Shown in pieces: positions 47,686-60,684 of a DNA stretch of 64,000 nucleotides (positions are counted from its first letter, which is position 1; the number at the start of each line of letters is the position of its first letter). Both the position numbers and the translations under genes were made by a program. The DNA is from Stratiolaelaps scimitus (lineage: Eukaryota > Arthropoda > Arachnida > Mesostigmata > Laelapidae), in contig JABWDB010000006.1 in assembly GCA_019614645.1 (NCBI GenBank), forward strand, positions 8,556,001-8,620,000, written 5' to 3'. The notes beneath the pieces were generated by a model. The model was not told the origin of the DNA and did not search any database. It saw nothing but the letters and a program-made list of their open reading frames with translations.

Positions 47686-49562
47686 TAGAAACTCAGGCGC
47701 ATTTATTACCTATCGATCGATGCACATACACTAAATACGTATGTACACTGCGCGCATCTGGCGCTTACATCTCGTAATAATAGTAATGTAATAGAATATG
47801 ACATACCGCATTAGTCCATCACCTGCATTACGTACTTGCGCATTGCGCCCGAAGCAGGCGACACGAGTGGCGACGCCCGATGGGGTTTAGTTGTGGAAGG
47901 TATTCGACCGTAGCGCTTCGAGGGGTGGATAGGGTTCGAAGGTACGGGGATGGAAGGTGAGGCACACACTCCCCCCTCCCCCCCCGGGAGGAAGGGTGAT
48001 GGCAAGTACGGTGCGGTTATCGGAAGCTAGTGCCGAAATCGTTGTATCACCCATCTCGTGGCGGGAACAGCGGGAGCGATCCCGTAGCTGTATGTAACGC
48101 TCATTAGTCGTTTGTACAGCTACTACCACTACTACTACTACCACTGCATACTGACGTTGGAGAAACGCTTCGGCTTCGCGAGACTTCGCCTGTAGAGGTA
48201 GAAAGGCGACTTGATGGGGAAGTGTGTGGGTCACTACGTCACCCACCTCCTTCTCCTCTGTTTCCCATGGATAGCTCAGATACAGAAGACCCCCACCCCC
48301 CACCCCCCACCACCCTGCTTAGCCTGAACAGGGCAACGATGACGAGACGGGGCCGGGCAGAGATACGCACCCATGTGCGTCACACAGCGAAGTCGGCCAC
48401 TCGGCCCGCTCACCCTCACTGGGATCGTATTCAATCATACATGTAATCAGTCAGTCTCGTGGCGACGGACTGGGCGACGAATTGGGTAAGCGACCCCGGG
48501 ACCGGTGCCCTATGGCCTGGGGACCGCAGCAGGGCCACGGTCGACCTCCCCGCGTCCGCCTGATCGCGACCGACGGATAACGCGTATACGACATTATCTC
48601 TTTCATTTGATTACGTCTGTTATGCCTAAGCCGCGCAAAGCGCTAGAGGGAACGAGTCGGGCCGTTCCAATACCTCGATAGGCAAAACTATGTATGGCGG
48701 TTAGGTTACTGGCCGAGGGACGTACTTCAAGCAGAGCCGGTTGAGACGATACAGATGACGAAGGTATAGCTGGCGCAGGCGGCCAGCCATGATGACGGTG
48801 AACGCAGACGCGTAGATAACGAGAGCGAGGGAGAGAGATATAGAGAGAGATTGGAGGTAGAAAAATGGCGATGTAAGGATGACAAGCAAATATGGTTAGT
48901 TAGCGTATGATTATAGAAGGATCAGGGGCGTTATTAGATATTTGATAGCACCCACCCGGTGTCCTGATGTATTTAATAGGATGAGGCTTTTACCCAAATC
49001 ATGGCTGTTAGAACCGATACGCACCTACTGAGGGGATAAACTTGGGCAGCATTGACGATGCTGAGGACATAGCAACGCGACAAACAGACACCATGTGAAC
49101 GGACCTCAGCCCCATTAGGTGGTTACTTACAATGTAGTTTATGTTGGGTGTGTGTGTGTGTGTGTATGTGACAACTATAAGAAGATCGAGAATCTTTCTA
49201 TTTTAGTCAGATTCCTTTCCAAATATATAGAATTCTCACTTGTTTCCATGCAAATGCACCTTGCAATTACGATAAGATATCTTTACGATGTGCTGATGAA
49301 TGATATTTTGATCTAGTCATCTTGTCAATATTATTAAAATTAACGTTTGCGTACCTCTTTCGATCAATAATTCACTGCAAAAAAATGCCAAACCGACATA
49401 GACGTCTATCAGCTCTAATCGAATAGAACAGGTGAGGGATTTTGGTGAAATTCGCTTCGGGGCCCAGATAGCGTCTTCAGTACTAGCTAATTTCAAGCGA
49501 GTGTATCTTTGATGACCTCCACTAACCATGTTGGAGCACAGCATCCAATTCATTCTTACTAC

Positions 49563-49710
49563 GGTGTCAATCAGCGCGGTGGCTTGGGCGGCTAAGTGTC
49601 TGGCTATCAGAAGCCAGAGGGTGCAGGTTCGAGCCCCGCTATGTGACATATAAGAGAGCTTAAGCATTGTAAAATTGCAGCTCCTTTAATAAACCAATAT
49701 ACCTTTACCT
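49563..49710 (+). mobile_element. tRNA-derived SINE, family A, full-length copy (148 bp)
   Basis: The 5' part is tRNA-like: an A-box-like segment (TGGCTTGGGCGGCTAAGTG), an anticodon-arm-like stem (TCTGGCT / AGCCAGA) and a B box (GCAGGTTCGAGCCCC). A family-specific body (ACATATAAGAGAGCTTAAGC, then AAAATTGCAGCTCC) and a tail ending in CTTTACC repeats follow. The copy is flanked by a 7-bp direct repeat, TTACTAC, at 49556-49562 and 49711-49717, the expected target duplication. SINEs of this kind are transcribed by RNA polymerase III and copied by a partner LINE, which is not visible here. Confidence 0.85.
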
Positions 49711-49717
49711 TTACTAC

Positions 49718-51600
49718 AATAGGCCATCTGTCTGGTCGTATTTATTGCGTCGTCTTCTTGTTTGTGATTGCTTGAAGGCTGTACCCCCAACTCCTCAATG
49801 GATATCTAAGCTATCCCGATAGATATGAAACGGTGATCGATAATATTATATTAATTATAGATTCACTAGAGTCGAGATCATTAGAACATAGCGGCCCGTC
49901 TCACCTTTTCACGTATCAGCCGTTAACAGATCCCGTCAACTGCTGCACTCGAACCCAAATGTCCCTACACATTTCTCTACGAAACAGCGTTGCTCGCTCC
50001 GTCACATATCTAATGTTAGTTGACTAATAACGCACCTAAGCCTAACGCTTGCACGAAATCACCCACACTTGCCTGACGTTTGGGATGTGCGTGCTGCAGC
50101 GAGGTACGCGTGAATGTATTCGTGCGAGGCGGGGAGCGCAAAGCAAATTTCCTTCGTATGATCAAGTCTGAGGGACATTCAGCTTCCGGCGAATTTCTCG
50201 CGTGCTGGTGGGAGCAAAATGCTTCCTGCGGACATTGCGGTTTACCCAGAGACAGACTACTTCCGCTGGCTAAATGAGTCGCCCGGCGGTCGCTCGGTCG
50301 GTCGGTCGAGCGGGCAAGCGTTCAGGGTTTGGCAATTCGGCCACTGCAATTGGATAAATGCAATTGCGGTATACGCGTTTGGCTCTGTCACCAATGGCAC
50401 TTTCATAGACCAATCAGTGGGCTAAGTGTTGCTTTTACGCCTCTCCGAGGCTCCCATCAGCGATTCCCTCCTCCGCTCCTCGTTGCAACGCCGACCTCTG
50501 ACATTTATGCTCACTCCCGTTAAACTCTATAGGAGTGGCCGGATCTTAGCGATAAATAAGCTTGCGGTTTATGCTGCCAATCATCAGACTAACCTCGCCG
50601 CAGAGCGCTGCAGTAGAACATGGCGAACATGAGAGACGCATAGCACCTGCATAATATGACCCTTGCGGGGCTAACTATTTGGCTAACTATCTGTGTGCGA
50701 AATTAAACATAATTGTAATGTTTGTAAAGGGATAGTCGAAGTTGTTCACTGATTATTAGTTCGTTTCTCATGAGATGTTTCAACTTAGGCAGGGTTAGGC
50801 GACAAAGTTCACCTCACCGTCCCCTTGATGCGCTAAGCTAAACCGGGAAGGGCGGTGCTGTTGAACATCGTCAACAGTTCCAGAAGGGTCATGCATTAGC
50901 ATGGCAGCACCCCCATGTCCTCCCTTCAAAAATAAGTGGCAAGGCTTATTTGATCTGTCTGAGGCGTAATTTGTCGAGATAATTACTGAATCGTAATTAT
51001 GCTTCAGTTCATCGGTTGGCACACTGCAGCGCTGCACCAGCGTATGTTAAGATACATACATTCGCCATCCGAGCTTCGTAAGTACGGAAAAAGTTTGACC
51101 CATTGGTGTTCCTTGCTATCCTCTTATACAGATAAACGAAATGACATTTACTATTATAATAGTATTTTTATTATTCTTATTATTATTATTACTCAAGTGA
51201 ATTGCCTCTGTTGTAAGCAGAACCCATCGTTGGTCCTGCGTCTAGGACAGGGCCTAATTTATTTGACCGTTGGCCGTTGTTAACTCACTCTGCGTGTTGA
51301 CACAGTTACCATGCATATTTATGTTCCCATATAATTAGCATTGTTATTATTATTATTATCAGGTCGCGATACAGGTGGTGTTCGTCGTGCATCATCCTAT
51401 AAAAAGCTCACCAGAATGTACCAGCGAACTTCGAGAACAGCCGACCTTGGCGCTAGCTCAATTTTATTTTATATTATTATTACTATTATATATTACACTT
51501 GTACAGCAAGCTGTATATAGTCGGTTGCTATTTTACCATAATTTGATGGCGTTGTCGACGCATCGCTGTTACTGTCACCGCCGTTGGCATGATTGTGCAA
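49718..51600. other. No gene recognised
   Basis: TTA runs at 51166-51192 and 51341-51358. The second forms the tract of an acceptor ending at 51362 with a 51-codon phase-1 tail ending at 51520. Confidence 0.35.
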
Positions 51601-53730
51601 TAATAAGCATGATAGTCTAGATCTGGCAGGGCTTCGTATAGCCGAGCTCACTATGACTACTAGTCCAGTCAGCAGTGTGATGTTACGGGGTCGTTGCTTA
51701 CCCAAGAGAGCAGCACTTAGCGAAGAGGTGCTAGCGGCAGAAACAGCAGCAGCAGCAGCAGCACGGGCGCCGCCGTAGGATCATCAAGCTTGAGCAGCAG
51801 CAGGCACCGCCGCCGCTGTAGCATTGGGGCAAGGGCTTCGGGCTCGCCGGGGAGTTTTCGGTATGCAGTGGGTGTGAGGAGGGGTCTTGTGGATGAGGAG
51901 GCAGGGACGATACGGGGGCAGCTTAGTTGCTGGTTGGTCATCTGCATGGACCACCTTCCTATTCGTTCATCATGGCAACGTCGACCAGCAAACGCAGTGC
52001 CTCGCCCCTGACACGCTGCTGGCGACGGCGACCGCGGGGTTGGTAGCTGGATGAACACACCCGTCTGCTTCGCCAGCGTTCCTTGCTGCCTAACGAGTCC
52101 CCGACCGACCACATCTAGGACCACCGCCGCCGCCGCCTTCGCCGGCTGCCGTCGAGTTTCACGTCATTACGGCAAAAGGGCCAACTCAAGCCAAGCCTAG
52201 ACACCACGAGCAGATGGGTAGCCGCCGAGACAACCTCCGCATGCTACATCCACACCGAGCAGCGGGCTGTCGCTGCTTTGAGAGGGCGACGATGACGAGA
52301 CGATGTTGCACTAACTAAAGGCGGGACAACGATGAGAACATGGAACCTGATGGCACAGAGAGAAAGAGAGAGAGAGAAAGATGTAAGCGAGTCCGTAAGT
52401 AAAAAAAAAATACAAGAAAAAGATGAGCCTCTAAGATGCTGCTTGTTTCGAGAACGGTAACGAAGTTCAAACATGCTTACTTAATCCGTGTTCAACACTG
52501 CACGTAAACGACAACTGTATGTCGATACAATTTAACTATGGAATCGGTTTCCTAACGATGATGGGGATAATTGAACGCAATGTGAGCACAGCTCTATACG
52601 CTAGCATAGCGACCTTCTAATCCGTATTGATGCTTAAAATCGTAGTTAATTAGTTAAATTCGTTTTAGTTGCGGAGGGTTAATTAGTAGGGTCTTTTTTT
52701 CCCCGTGAACGTGAACTATACGTTGATATGAATATCCCTCGAATGACCCCGTAACAGGATAATGCACCCAATGGCCGCTACCCCTCCCTTCAGAGAAGGT
52801 GACGCCTTTGCATTAAGATTACCCAGTAATGTCGAACACAGCTATAGAGGTGGCATGGAGAACCTAAGATGTGCGACCTCGGCCCTGACTTTCTACCTCT
52901 GAACGTGTGCGCCAACTCAGAAGAGATTGGTAGTCTGCGCGTGGTTCAGAAATATACAAACAAAGTGATCAATTACGGAATAGGGAGAGATCTCTCAAAC
53001 TAGAAATTTTCGTTTGCGCGTAAATGTCGTGAACGATGTATCTATTAGCAAAGGCAAATAATACTACTTTATATAGTAACCTCGTCGCTTAGTTTCTTCA
53101 GTACGGGAATAATTACTTAATAACGGCGTTCAGCTGTCCACCCTGCTACTCTTCATATCCAAATTACATTTAATCAGAATATATATTATAGCATAATTAA
53201 ATTATAATGGTTGAATAGATTATTTTAGGTAGAGCTTCTACATGGTCAGATTTAGCAGCTGGAGCCCATCCTTAACTAGTGGCCCTCTAATTATTATAGT
53301 ACGCTACACTTTCAGATGCATCCGCTATATTTAACCAGTTTGAAGATATTCGAACAGAGTCATTAACTTGTTAGTCTAAATATCCTCTAGCAACTGCTAA
53401 CAACAATTCACTAACTCGATAGCATGGTCTCATTTTCGCGAATCCTACAAATCTGCGAGAGTTTCCAAAGGCCTCACGACGACTTCACGAAGTCATATCA
53501 CATACATGTGCCCATTCGCTGCTGTTTCTCGCCTCCAACGTTCTCTTCTCGCAATTCCTATTTCATTTCGTTGCTTGGTCCGTGCAGAGTTGTTCGATGA
53601 TGATCGCACAGCCCGTGAACGAGGTCTTGTCGCATCGCCTGTCGTCGTGAATATCTCCGCAGTCATCGTCGTTGCGTCAAGGTAAAAACGCTGAGACGTC
53701 ATGCGGCTCCCGGCCCTGCTCCTGGTACAG
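51601..53730. other. GC-rich CAG-repeat patch then AT-rich sequence
   Basis: CAG and GCC/GCG triplets at 51738-51815 and 52122-52150, GA run at 52360-52380. The AT-rich part at 52480-53460 shows nothing supportable. Confidence 0.35.
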
Positions 53731-53925
53731 CCGGCTCCAGCAGCAGCAGCAGCAGGAGCCGGCCACCGCATCTCGCCCGTCGGCTCCGAAAGACTTCTCC
53801 CGAACTCTCCGTCGTTCAGCAATGCCAGCGGCAGTGGGAGCATTGGCGGCGGCACCCGCAGAAGCAAGCGGAAGCCCAAGAAAGTCCAGTATGGCTCGTC
53901 GGTGCCGAGTCAAATGAAGCGTTAA
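53731..53925 (+). CDS. Candidate terminal coding exon with basic Lys/Arg C-terminus
   Basis: An acceptor-like CCTGCTCCTGGTACAG ends at 53730. The frame (phase 0) runs to TAA at 53923-53925. A short Ala run from CAG repeats leads into a Ser/Gly-rich stretch (SPSFSNASGSGSIGGG) and a very basic end (RRSKRKPKKVQYG, then SSVPSQMKR). Third codon positions are mostly G or C, as in genuine coding DNA, and a T-rich 3' UTR-like run follows the stop directly. The cluster RRSKRKPKK could be a nuclear localisation signal. An in-frame TGA at 53692 shows the exon cannot begin much earlier. The opposite strand is also open here, as is usual in GC-rich DNA. Not recognised. Confidence 0.33.
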   Translation, partial: PAPAAAAAGAGHRISPVGSERLLPNSPSFSNASGSGSIGGGTRRSKRKPKKVQYGSSVPSQMKR

Positions 53926-56180
53926 TTCGACAGTTTTTTTTCTCTTCTCTTCCCTGGACGTCCCTCTCCTTCTTTTTCCTCGCCCCTGTTCCCTTTGCCC
54001 AACATTCATCCCCACATGCAGACGGGCGCCAGACACCGGCGCCGTCCGTCCCGGCACCTCCACCACGCCATCCATTGCCCTGACGCTCGTGCTCGGTCGC
54101 CTGCTCTTCTTCCAGAAGAAGAAGAAGACGAAGGCAGAAGGTGCAAGAAGCGAGTGGGCGCTTTGGGGCTCCGAGCCGCGTTGCCAGACTCTGCCGCTGC
54201 GAGCGCGCGCGCCTGATCCCGTGCTGCGGCTGCTGCTGCTGCAGCTGCCACCGCTGGCACTCGAGTCCAAAACGGGTCGAGCCGGCCGAGACAGGCTAAC
54301 GGCCCTCCCGTAGCGGAGGAGTCGGAAGAGAAGAAGCAAAACTGAGGATCACTAGCAGGCAGAGAGAGAGTCCCGCTAGTGCCGGCGCCACCGGCGCAGA
54401 GCGCGAATCGAACGGCGAGAGCGGCGAAAAGGCCAGTGGGACAGAGTCGGCACGGGAGGATGGGCCTGACTGGAGCGTTGAAGGCGGAGAACGAAGCCCC
54501 GCTCCGCCGTCGATCTGACTGAGCACGAGACATCTCACTCGTACTTCAAGGGACCACCACGTCGGAAAGAGTCGACTTGAGGAGATTCAGGAACCCCGAC
54601 CGTCTCCCATCGCCTCTCGGGTCTGCGCGCGCGCGCGCATGATCCGAGGTACAGGGAACTCTCCTCGGTGCCTCGACCCACTCAAGCTACAAGTCAGCAG
54701 GCGATTTCTTTTCGCCACTTCTTGTTGGATAGGGCTACTGGCTCGCCTGGTCGTTCAGGACGAAGCAATGAGTTCATTTACTATATTAGCACATTTAACA
54801 GCAGCCGGCGCACATGAGACTGGGGGACTGAGTGGTACTCTAGGTGTCGCCTAATAAGACGATTTGAAAATCTTTCCTATGCAAGAATTCAATAGTCAAC
54901 GCACAGATCGGCCTGAAGATGAGGTATCGTAGACCGAACGCTTGGAGTTCCATGTAGGTGATAATAATCATTTTAAGCATCCAAGTTCGCCATATGTGGG
55001 CTGCTTTTAGCTTGACTTTTTTAAGGTTGAAAGTCTCCGCCTCGCTACCTAGGTCTAATAGACGTGAACTTCAACGTGCAATCACAAACGTGTTGTATCA
55101 AGGTTTGACGTGTAACGCTCATGACTTCACCTCGTCACGTGTGTCCATTGTTATTATCAGTATTAATTAGGTCAAGTCTCTGACCATGAAAAACCTCAGG
55201 CCGTGCACGACAAATGGTGGGGATAACTTGAAAACCAGTATCACAACCGAATTGGGAGTATCAAAGCTCGGTATCTCTGTAAACAACAAATGAGCGCCTT
55301 TACATAGAACTGATTGACCTCGATTCGCAGGCGTTAGTACTTCGAGACATTTGCCAACCGCCTCAGTAAGAGACAGTTTGGCAATGTTAGAAGAGACGCT
55401 ACATACCACGCAAATGCTAAAGAACATACCAACAAGATCAGCGCAGGGTCAATGGGCAACGGCAATATATAGCGTTAAGTGATTGGCGGCGGCCCAGGCC
55501 ACCAGACGAGCTCTTATCTGCAAGGGGGAGCTCTTATCCGCATATCTAACGTCAGTCATGTAAAAGAACAGAACCAGAATATTGTACAATTTGAAGAACT
55601 CACAGCGTTGGTGTTCTAATTATGGTTACATACTGTACTATATCTATATGTGTACCTAGTATATTGCTATTTATTACTATACATATATACATATATTTGC
55701 ATGTGAAAATATAGCTATCTTTATTCTGGATATTTATACGAACACTTCCATATAAATGGTATAATGAAAATATGAAAAATTCGATATCATCGCGCTGCTG
55801 ACGGGATTAACTGACGTCAATAGCAGTCACCTTGGAATCAATTCGGGTGCTGGGATGCCTCTAACGCTAGTTGCACTGCCGAGCGTATATTGATAGTGTA
55901 AAAGTCTGATATATATATATATATCTAATGCGTAATTAAATTTCCAACTGTACACCCCTTCGCAGATGGAGGGCCGGTGGCTATATAGAACAGCTTATTG
56001 CTTTTTACTGAATCATCCCGCTACGGGAGAAATGTACAGCAAAGACACACCGTTCGATTATATTCATTCAACATATAAATACTAGGCCTAGGCGGACTCT
56101 ATGTATAAATTGTGGTGGCCTGTGCAGCAATAGTTTACCGACTCGCAATGTCGGCAGATGCCAACCAGCTTCGCGCATTG
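53926..56180. other. GC-rich island downstream of the candidate basic exon, then AT-rich sequence
   Basis: T/C-rich tract at 53935-54000, CTG run at 54229-54243, GCGCGC run at 54627-54638. Minus frames of 175 and 220 codons are low complexity. An imperfect direct repeat GAGCTCTTATCTGC / GAGCTCTTATCCGC lies at 55508-55542. Confidence 0.3.
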
Positions 56181-57544
56181 GCTACGATTTGGCCGCGTTG
56201 GTTATTGTGGTGGTGGTGCCCTATGACCATGCTGATAGTAGAGTGATGAGGTTGTTGTTGTTGCTGCTGCTGCTGACGCTGCTGCTGCTGTCGTTGGTGG
56301 CGTTGGAGGAGTCGAAGTTTGCCTGTTCCCGTTTCATCTTCGCTGCGGGAACAATTTCGCTGGTGTGCTATACTGCTGGTGCTTCAGCGACTGCCGATTC
56401 TAGTGTACGCGTCTGTCGGCCGCCCTGCTTGGTCGTTGATCGGCATTCGCTAGTTGGCCGCGTGGTCTGTCTAGCGACTCTGCATTTCCTATGAGAAGGC
56501 CACAGCATAAAAGAGAGAGAGAGAGAGAGGTTAGTAAGCAAGACGGAGGGTGAGTCTTTCCTCGACGCTTGCCCTGCCGTCCCTTGCTCTATAACGAAGG
56601 GCGGGTTATTAAATCAGCCTACCACCCCCGACGGCCCCGACACCGCCGTCACCACTGGTACCAACAGCAGCAGCGGCGGTGGCGGCAACAGCAAACTTCT
56701 TCGTTTGCCTTCTACCCTACCACTCTTGCCCTCTCTCACTCTCTCTCTCCTATTGGCTGCGTTGGGCCATAAATATTAGAGTGTACTAATTAACAGCACG
56801 CGAACGATAGTAATATAATCTATTGCCTACGCACCATCCCAATACCCCGCGCTACCGCGCTATACGTACTTCTCCCCGCGGTTCCCAGTTGCTCCCGGCC
56901 ACGATCGCCCAGCGATTTCGTCCCTCCCTCCTGAACACCCCACACAGCCCCAGACCCCGAAGCCCAGCCCCCGACTGTCAATAACGAGAAACTCCGTAAT
57001 TGGCAATAAGGCGGTTTAGGATGTTGCGGCCACTGCTTGGCTCACAGCGGTAAGGGTCCGCGAGAGCGCGAGAGAGACAGAGAGTGCTAAACAGGAGCAG
57101 TTGCTTGGCACAATACAGAGCAGAGGAGAACAGTAAGGCAGACGTAACCTAGAGATAGCCAAATGGATGGAGGCATATACGGACATATGCATACACGTGT
57201 TGTGTGTGTGTGCGCGTGCTGTCCGTGTATATTTGTATATGTCTACGGAAAGAAAACGAGTAGAAAATTGAACGGCGAACAGCTGGTTGCGTGCGTGGCC
57301 TAAGTCACGCTTAAGTTGGCTAGTTGATGCGTTTGCAGCTCGATCGGAATCGGCAGCCGGCAGTGGATCGTGGTAGAATTCGACAGTGCCTGAGAAATAT
57401 CCGTCAGCCGTATTCCAGATGCTGGTCGCTGTGGTAGTTCGGACCTGAAGTCGTATCGTGCATGAATGCGCATGAATACTGTATATCGCATTGTGTTTCA
57501 TGGGATTTTATCATGGTCTCAGTCTGTTTAGATAAGGGTTTCCG
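56181..57544. other. GC-rich patch with CTG repeats; no assignable gene
   Basis: TTG/CTG run at 56250-56292 creates a Leu-rich frame. CAG/GGC triplets at 56664-56690, CT run near 56735-56750, C-rich region to 57000. Confidence 0.3.
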
Positions 57545-57661
57545 GCGTGTTCGATCCGTGCCGGTGCACATTTGTATTTAAGGCGTCCGTACTACGAGGC
57601 AATGCCGAAAGTAGTTTAACCGGGAATGTTAAATGTTGGCTAACCGTCAGCCCCGGAAAAT
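57545..57661 (+). mobile_element. SINE-like repeat family B, copy 2
   Basis: GTTCGATCCGTGCCGGTGCA, CATTTGTATTTAAGGCGTCC, AATGCCGAAAGTAGTTTAAC, GAATGTTAAATGTTGGC and CAGCCCCGGAAAA match the 17.8-kb copy block by block, in the opposite genomic orientation. The head upstream of the B box is degraded. Confidence 0.6.
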
Positions 57662-60613
57662 TTACTAGATAAGGTTTTCTACAAACGGCATATCGCACAT
57701 CCAATACTATATGTATAAGCATGCGAATAATTTCAAATCGATACAATTTTTGAAAACATCCAACTGAGATTGCTTGGCTCAGCAACTGTACACGTGTATA
57801 ACACTATGGATTATTCGAAAAATCATCGACGTTTACCCCATCCAACCATTCACCCATTTCAGCTGGTCATGAAATCTCAAACCGGTCGCTCGCACCCGGC
57901 AGGAATCGATGCACGATTCGACTATAACTATTCCATTATTACCACTATCATGTAGAAACCATTTACGAAGTTCTTTCAGAAAACCGTTAACAACATCCGC
58001 CTGGTGCCCCACATAAGACGTTGTCCATGGGCGTCCGGAGGTGTCAGCTATCCAAGTTGAAATTGACCGCCATCATTGATGACTCTGTCATCGTTACTAG
58101 CTCTTGTCCCATGGTTACAGCATGTGTTCGTCCTCATTTATTTAAATTTCATGATGCATATGTTCGTTATTGCTGCTGCTGCTGCCGCTGCTTAAGGATC
58201 TTTCATTGCTAATACATTACGGACGAGGGGACACGTCAAGTCAGGCATTGTTGACGTTCATTTCAAACGGCGACCAGGCCCTCATCTAACAGGTTATTGG
58301 CTGATTATCATACAACCCACGCACGGGTCTCTCTCTCTGCGCGTTCACCCTTTCTCTTCGTGCTCGCTCACAGTTAACCCATAAACACGTATGCTAATTT
58401 TTGCTGTTAATCGAAACCTCGTCGAACATCGCCGCGCACGAGACCGTGATCGCATTAATATCCACGCGTCATTAGTCAAAACACGTTCGAAGTTTCACGG
58501 CAGCGTTTACGAGGCGAGGTTCACGTCCTAGCATCATCGACCACATACGAAACGCAGCGATAATCACCGGTGAATGCGGCGGCGGAGGAGGGTGAGGTCT
58601 CTTTTGAGGAGGACCTGCTTTCATTGTTATGACATTTTCATTATTTTTGATGATTATGGTCACATCCGTCGAGTTTGTTGTCGTTGTTGTCTGATTTGTT
58701 TTGTACGCATTCTATTGATGTCACCGATCAGTATATGAAATAGATTGACCAAATAGATGCCGAACAATCAGCATCCGTCGATCTGCGCGCCTTTCGAGTG
58801 ACACAAAAGAATTGCAATGGTAATCGCCACACCTAAAGTATACAGTGTATTTCCCTAGGATTCCTTCCTGATGACAATACCCTTGCAAGTACACTGGTGA
58901 ATTTGAGTATGATATAAAGATAGAGGAATTTGTGTTTGGCCTTGTGTGTGTGTGGTCTATGTGTGGCTCCGTCCTGAATCAATACGTTCCCTGTTGTTAA
59001 CTGGTCAGGTCCGGTATCGGATTGAGGTTACCGCTACGATTATCTTGTATCATTGTATTTGCCACATCTCTATTACCATTATGCGAGGGGTACTTCTCTC
59101 CTGGCCATTTGTATTTGCTGTGCTATGCCAGTGATTCGATTGCCAGATGCGCACTTTAACTGGCATCCAGTATTATCGGCTTCGAATTTATACAAAATTG
59201 CAGTAGCAGCTTTGCTATGATAGTTGTGAGAATAACAGCATATCCGATCTTGGCTTCAGACATTTGCCTTATTTACATTTTTCGAAAATACCCACAACGA
59301 CTCATTTTTACCGGTAATTAATTCATCACTCCTATGAACGATTCAAAGGGCTACCCTGTTCCAATATAGATATTGTAACAGCTCGTTGAGCTCTGTTGAG
59401 TTCTAGGAGCAATTCGGCTATTCGAGGTTTGTCGACAAAATCGGAAATCATGATCTCTATGCGGCGACCCATTTGCTACGTGGGAATGCCTCTCGACTTC
59501 TCAGATCCCGCCTATGGTGTGGGCGTTTTCCGCAAAAGGCGACACTTCGATGCCCGGGGTGGGATCTGCGACCTGGCTGAAGAAGAAAGTTACCTTATGC
59601 GCGAATTACGGTCGGCCATACTTTAAGGGCGGAGGTGTAGAGATATTAGAGCACGCTAGGTCAACTATAAGTAATGTTTTCCTGACCTACTCGCCGTGTG
59701 CTAGATATCACTCCTGTGTAGTGTGGGTGCTGTGCATTTGTCATTACATTCAAACACAAAATAGAATACTCACTGTGCACTCATCTACGGAAGTACACCC
59801 ATTCATAGTTAATGAGTCCCTCGATCCACTCAATCTATTGGTGTGTGCGAGCAAATAGCGGGTTTTTGAAGATGAACGTTAGCGCAACGTTTGAGCGGTC
59901 GTGTCTCAGCCGAGGTAGCAAGTCGGTTTCACTATTGCATTGCTCGTCTTTATGGCTAGTCCTTGGCGTCCAAATACGTTACTGGGTCCTGCCACGATTT
60001 CCAGACGTATATCTTGTGTTGTTGTGCGTCCGGCCGGATGCTAAGATGAGGAGCCTACTACCATCGAGATGTGTCTGTCATCGGTTCCAATACGGTTCAT
60101 ACACTTGACAGAAAGAGAGAGAGAGAGAGAGTGTGAGTGACAAACATGCATCATAGCAATAAAAAGACGCTCAACGCTCTAATATCAACATTGTATAGCT
60201 TGCACCCGTCAAACGGAGGCATTCCATGAAGTGTCCTTCATTTGGTCATTGTCTGAAGATGTATTCGCAGTCTCGCAATGTTTGCCTCTACAACTTATCC
60301 GAGAATCGTCGACCATGCTCAAGGAGAAGAATGACAGACGTTCACCAACACGGCCCACTAGAGAGGCGGGTACATATACTTTTGTTGTAATTATCACCGC
60401 GTTCCTTCCGGACCTAAGGCTCTCGAGTATTTGACCGCCTGTGACCGCTAAGCAGAGCTCAATAGTAAGCAAATGAGAGTGAGGCATCCACGCCGGCCAT
60501 CCACCTCGTAACTGTTCTAACGCAAACATCATTATCGCAGAGCTCAGACCCGAGAGCTTCACCGTACGCCCAACAGAACGCAATGGACTCACACAAGTGC
60601 ATACACAATACAT

Positions 60614-60617
<4 letters not shown>
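57662..60617. other. Sparse region, no gene recognised
   Basis: CTG run at 58170-58190, GT run near 58943. Overlapping frames at 59396-59858 on the plus strand are unrecognised. Confidence 0.35.
57863..57955 (+). CDS. Candidate short terminal exon (30 codons plus stop)
   Basis: The acceptor CATTCACCCATTTCAG ends at 57862; the phase-0 frame reads LVMKSQTGRSHPAGIDARFD and on to TAG at 57953-57955. Unknown. Confidence 0.15.
   Translation: MVMKSQTGRSHPAGIDARFDYNYSIITTIM

Positions 60618-60681
<64 letters not shown>
60618..60681. repeat. TA microsatellite, uninterrupted, 64 bp
   Basis: The longest pure TA run in the window. Confidence 0.95.

Positions 60682-60684
<3 letters not shown>

Larger units (their letters stand above)
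46511..49555. other. Sparse region with TA arrays; GC-rich patch at 48.0-48.6 kb
   Basis: The patch at 48000-48560 contains C and CTACCA repeats. An acceptor ending at 47359 leads to a 46-codon phase-1 tail ending at 47502. GT run at 49147-49164. No gene recognised. Confidence 0.35.

Noticed and set aside
49575..49645. Possible tRNA gene at the B box
   Set aside because: The sequence continues into a repeated SINE body with a target duplication, so it is a tRNA-derived SINE head rather than a functional tRNA. No other segment has convincing tRNA boxes with a complete cloverleaf.
56189..56494. Plus-strand frame with a Leu-rich, signal-like segment
   Set aside because: The Leu run is a TTG/CTG repeat; no splice or homology support.
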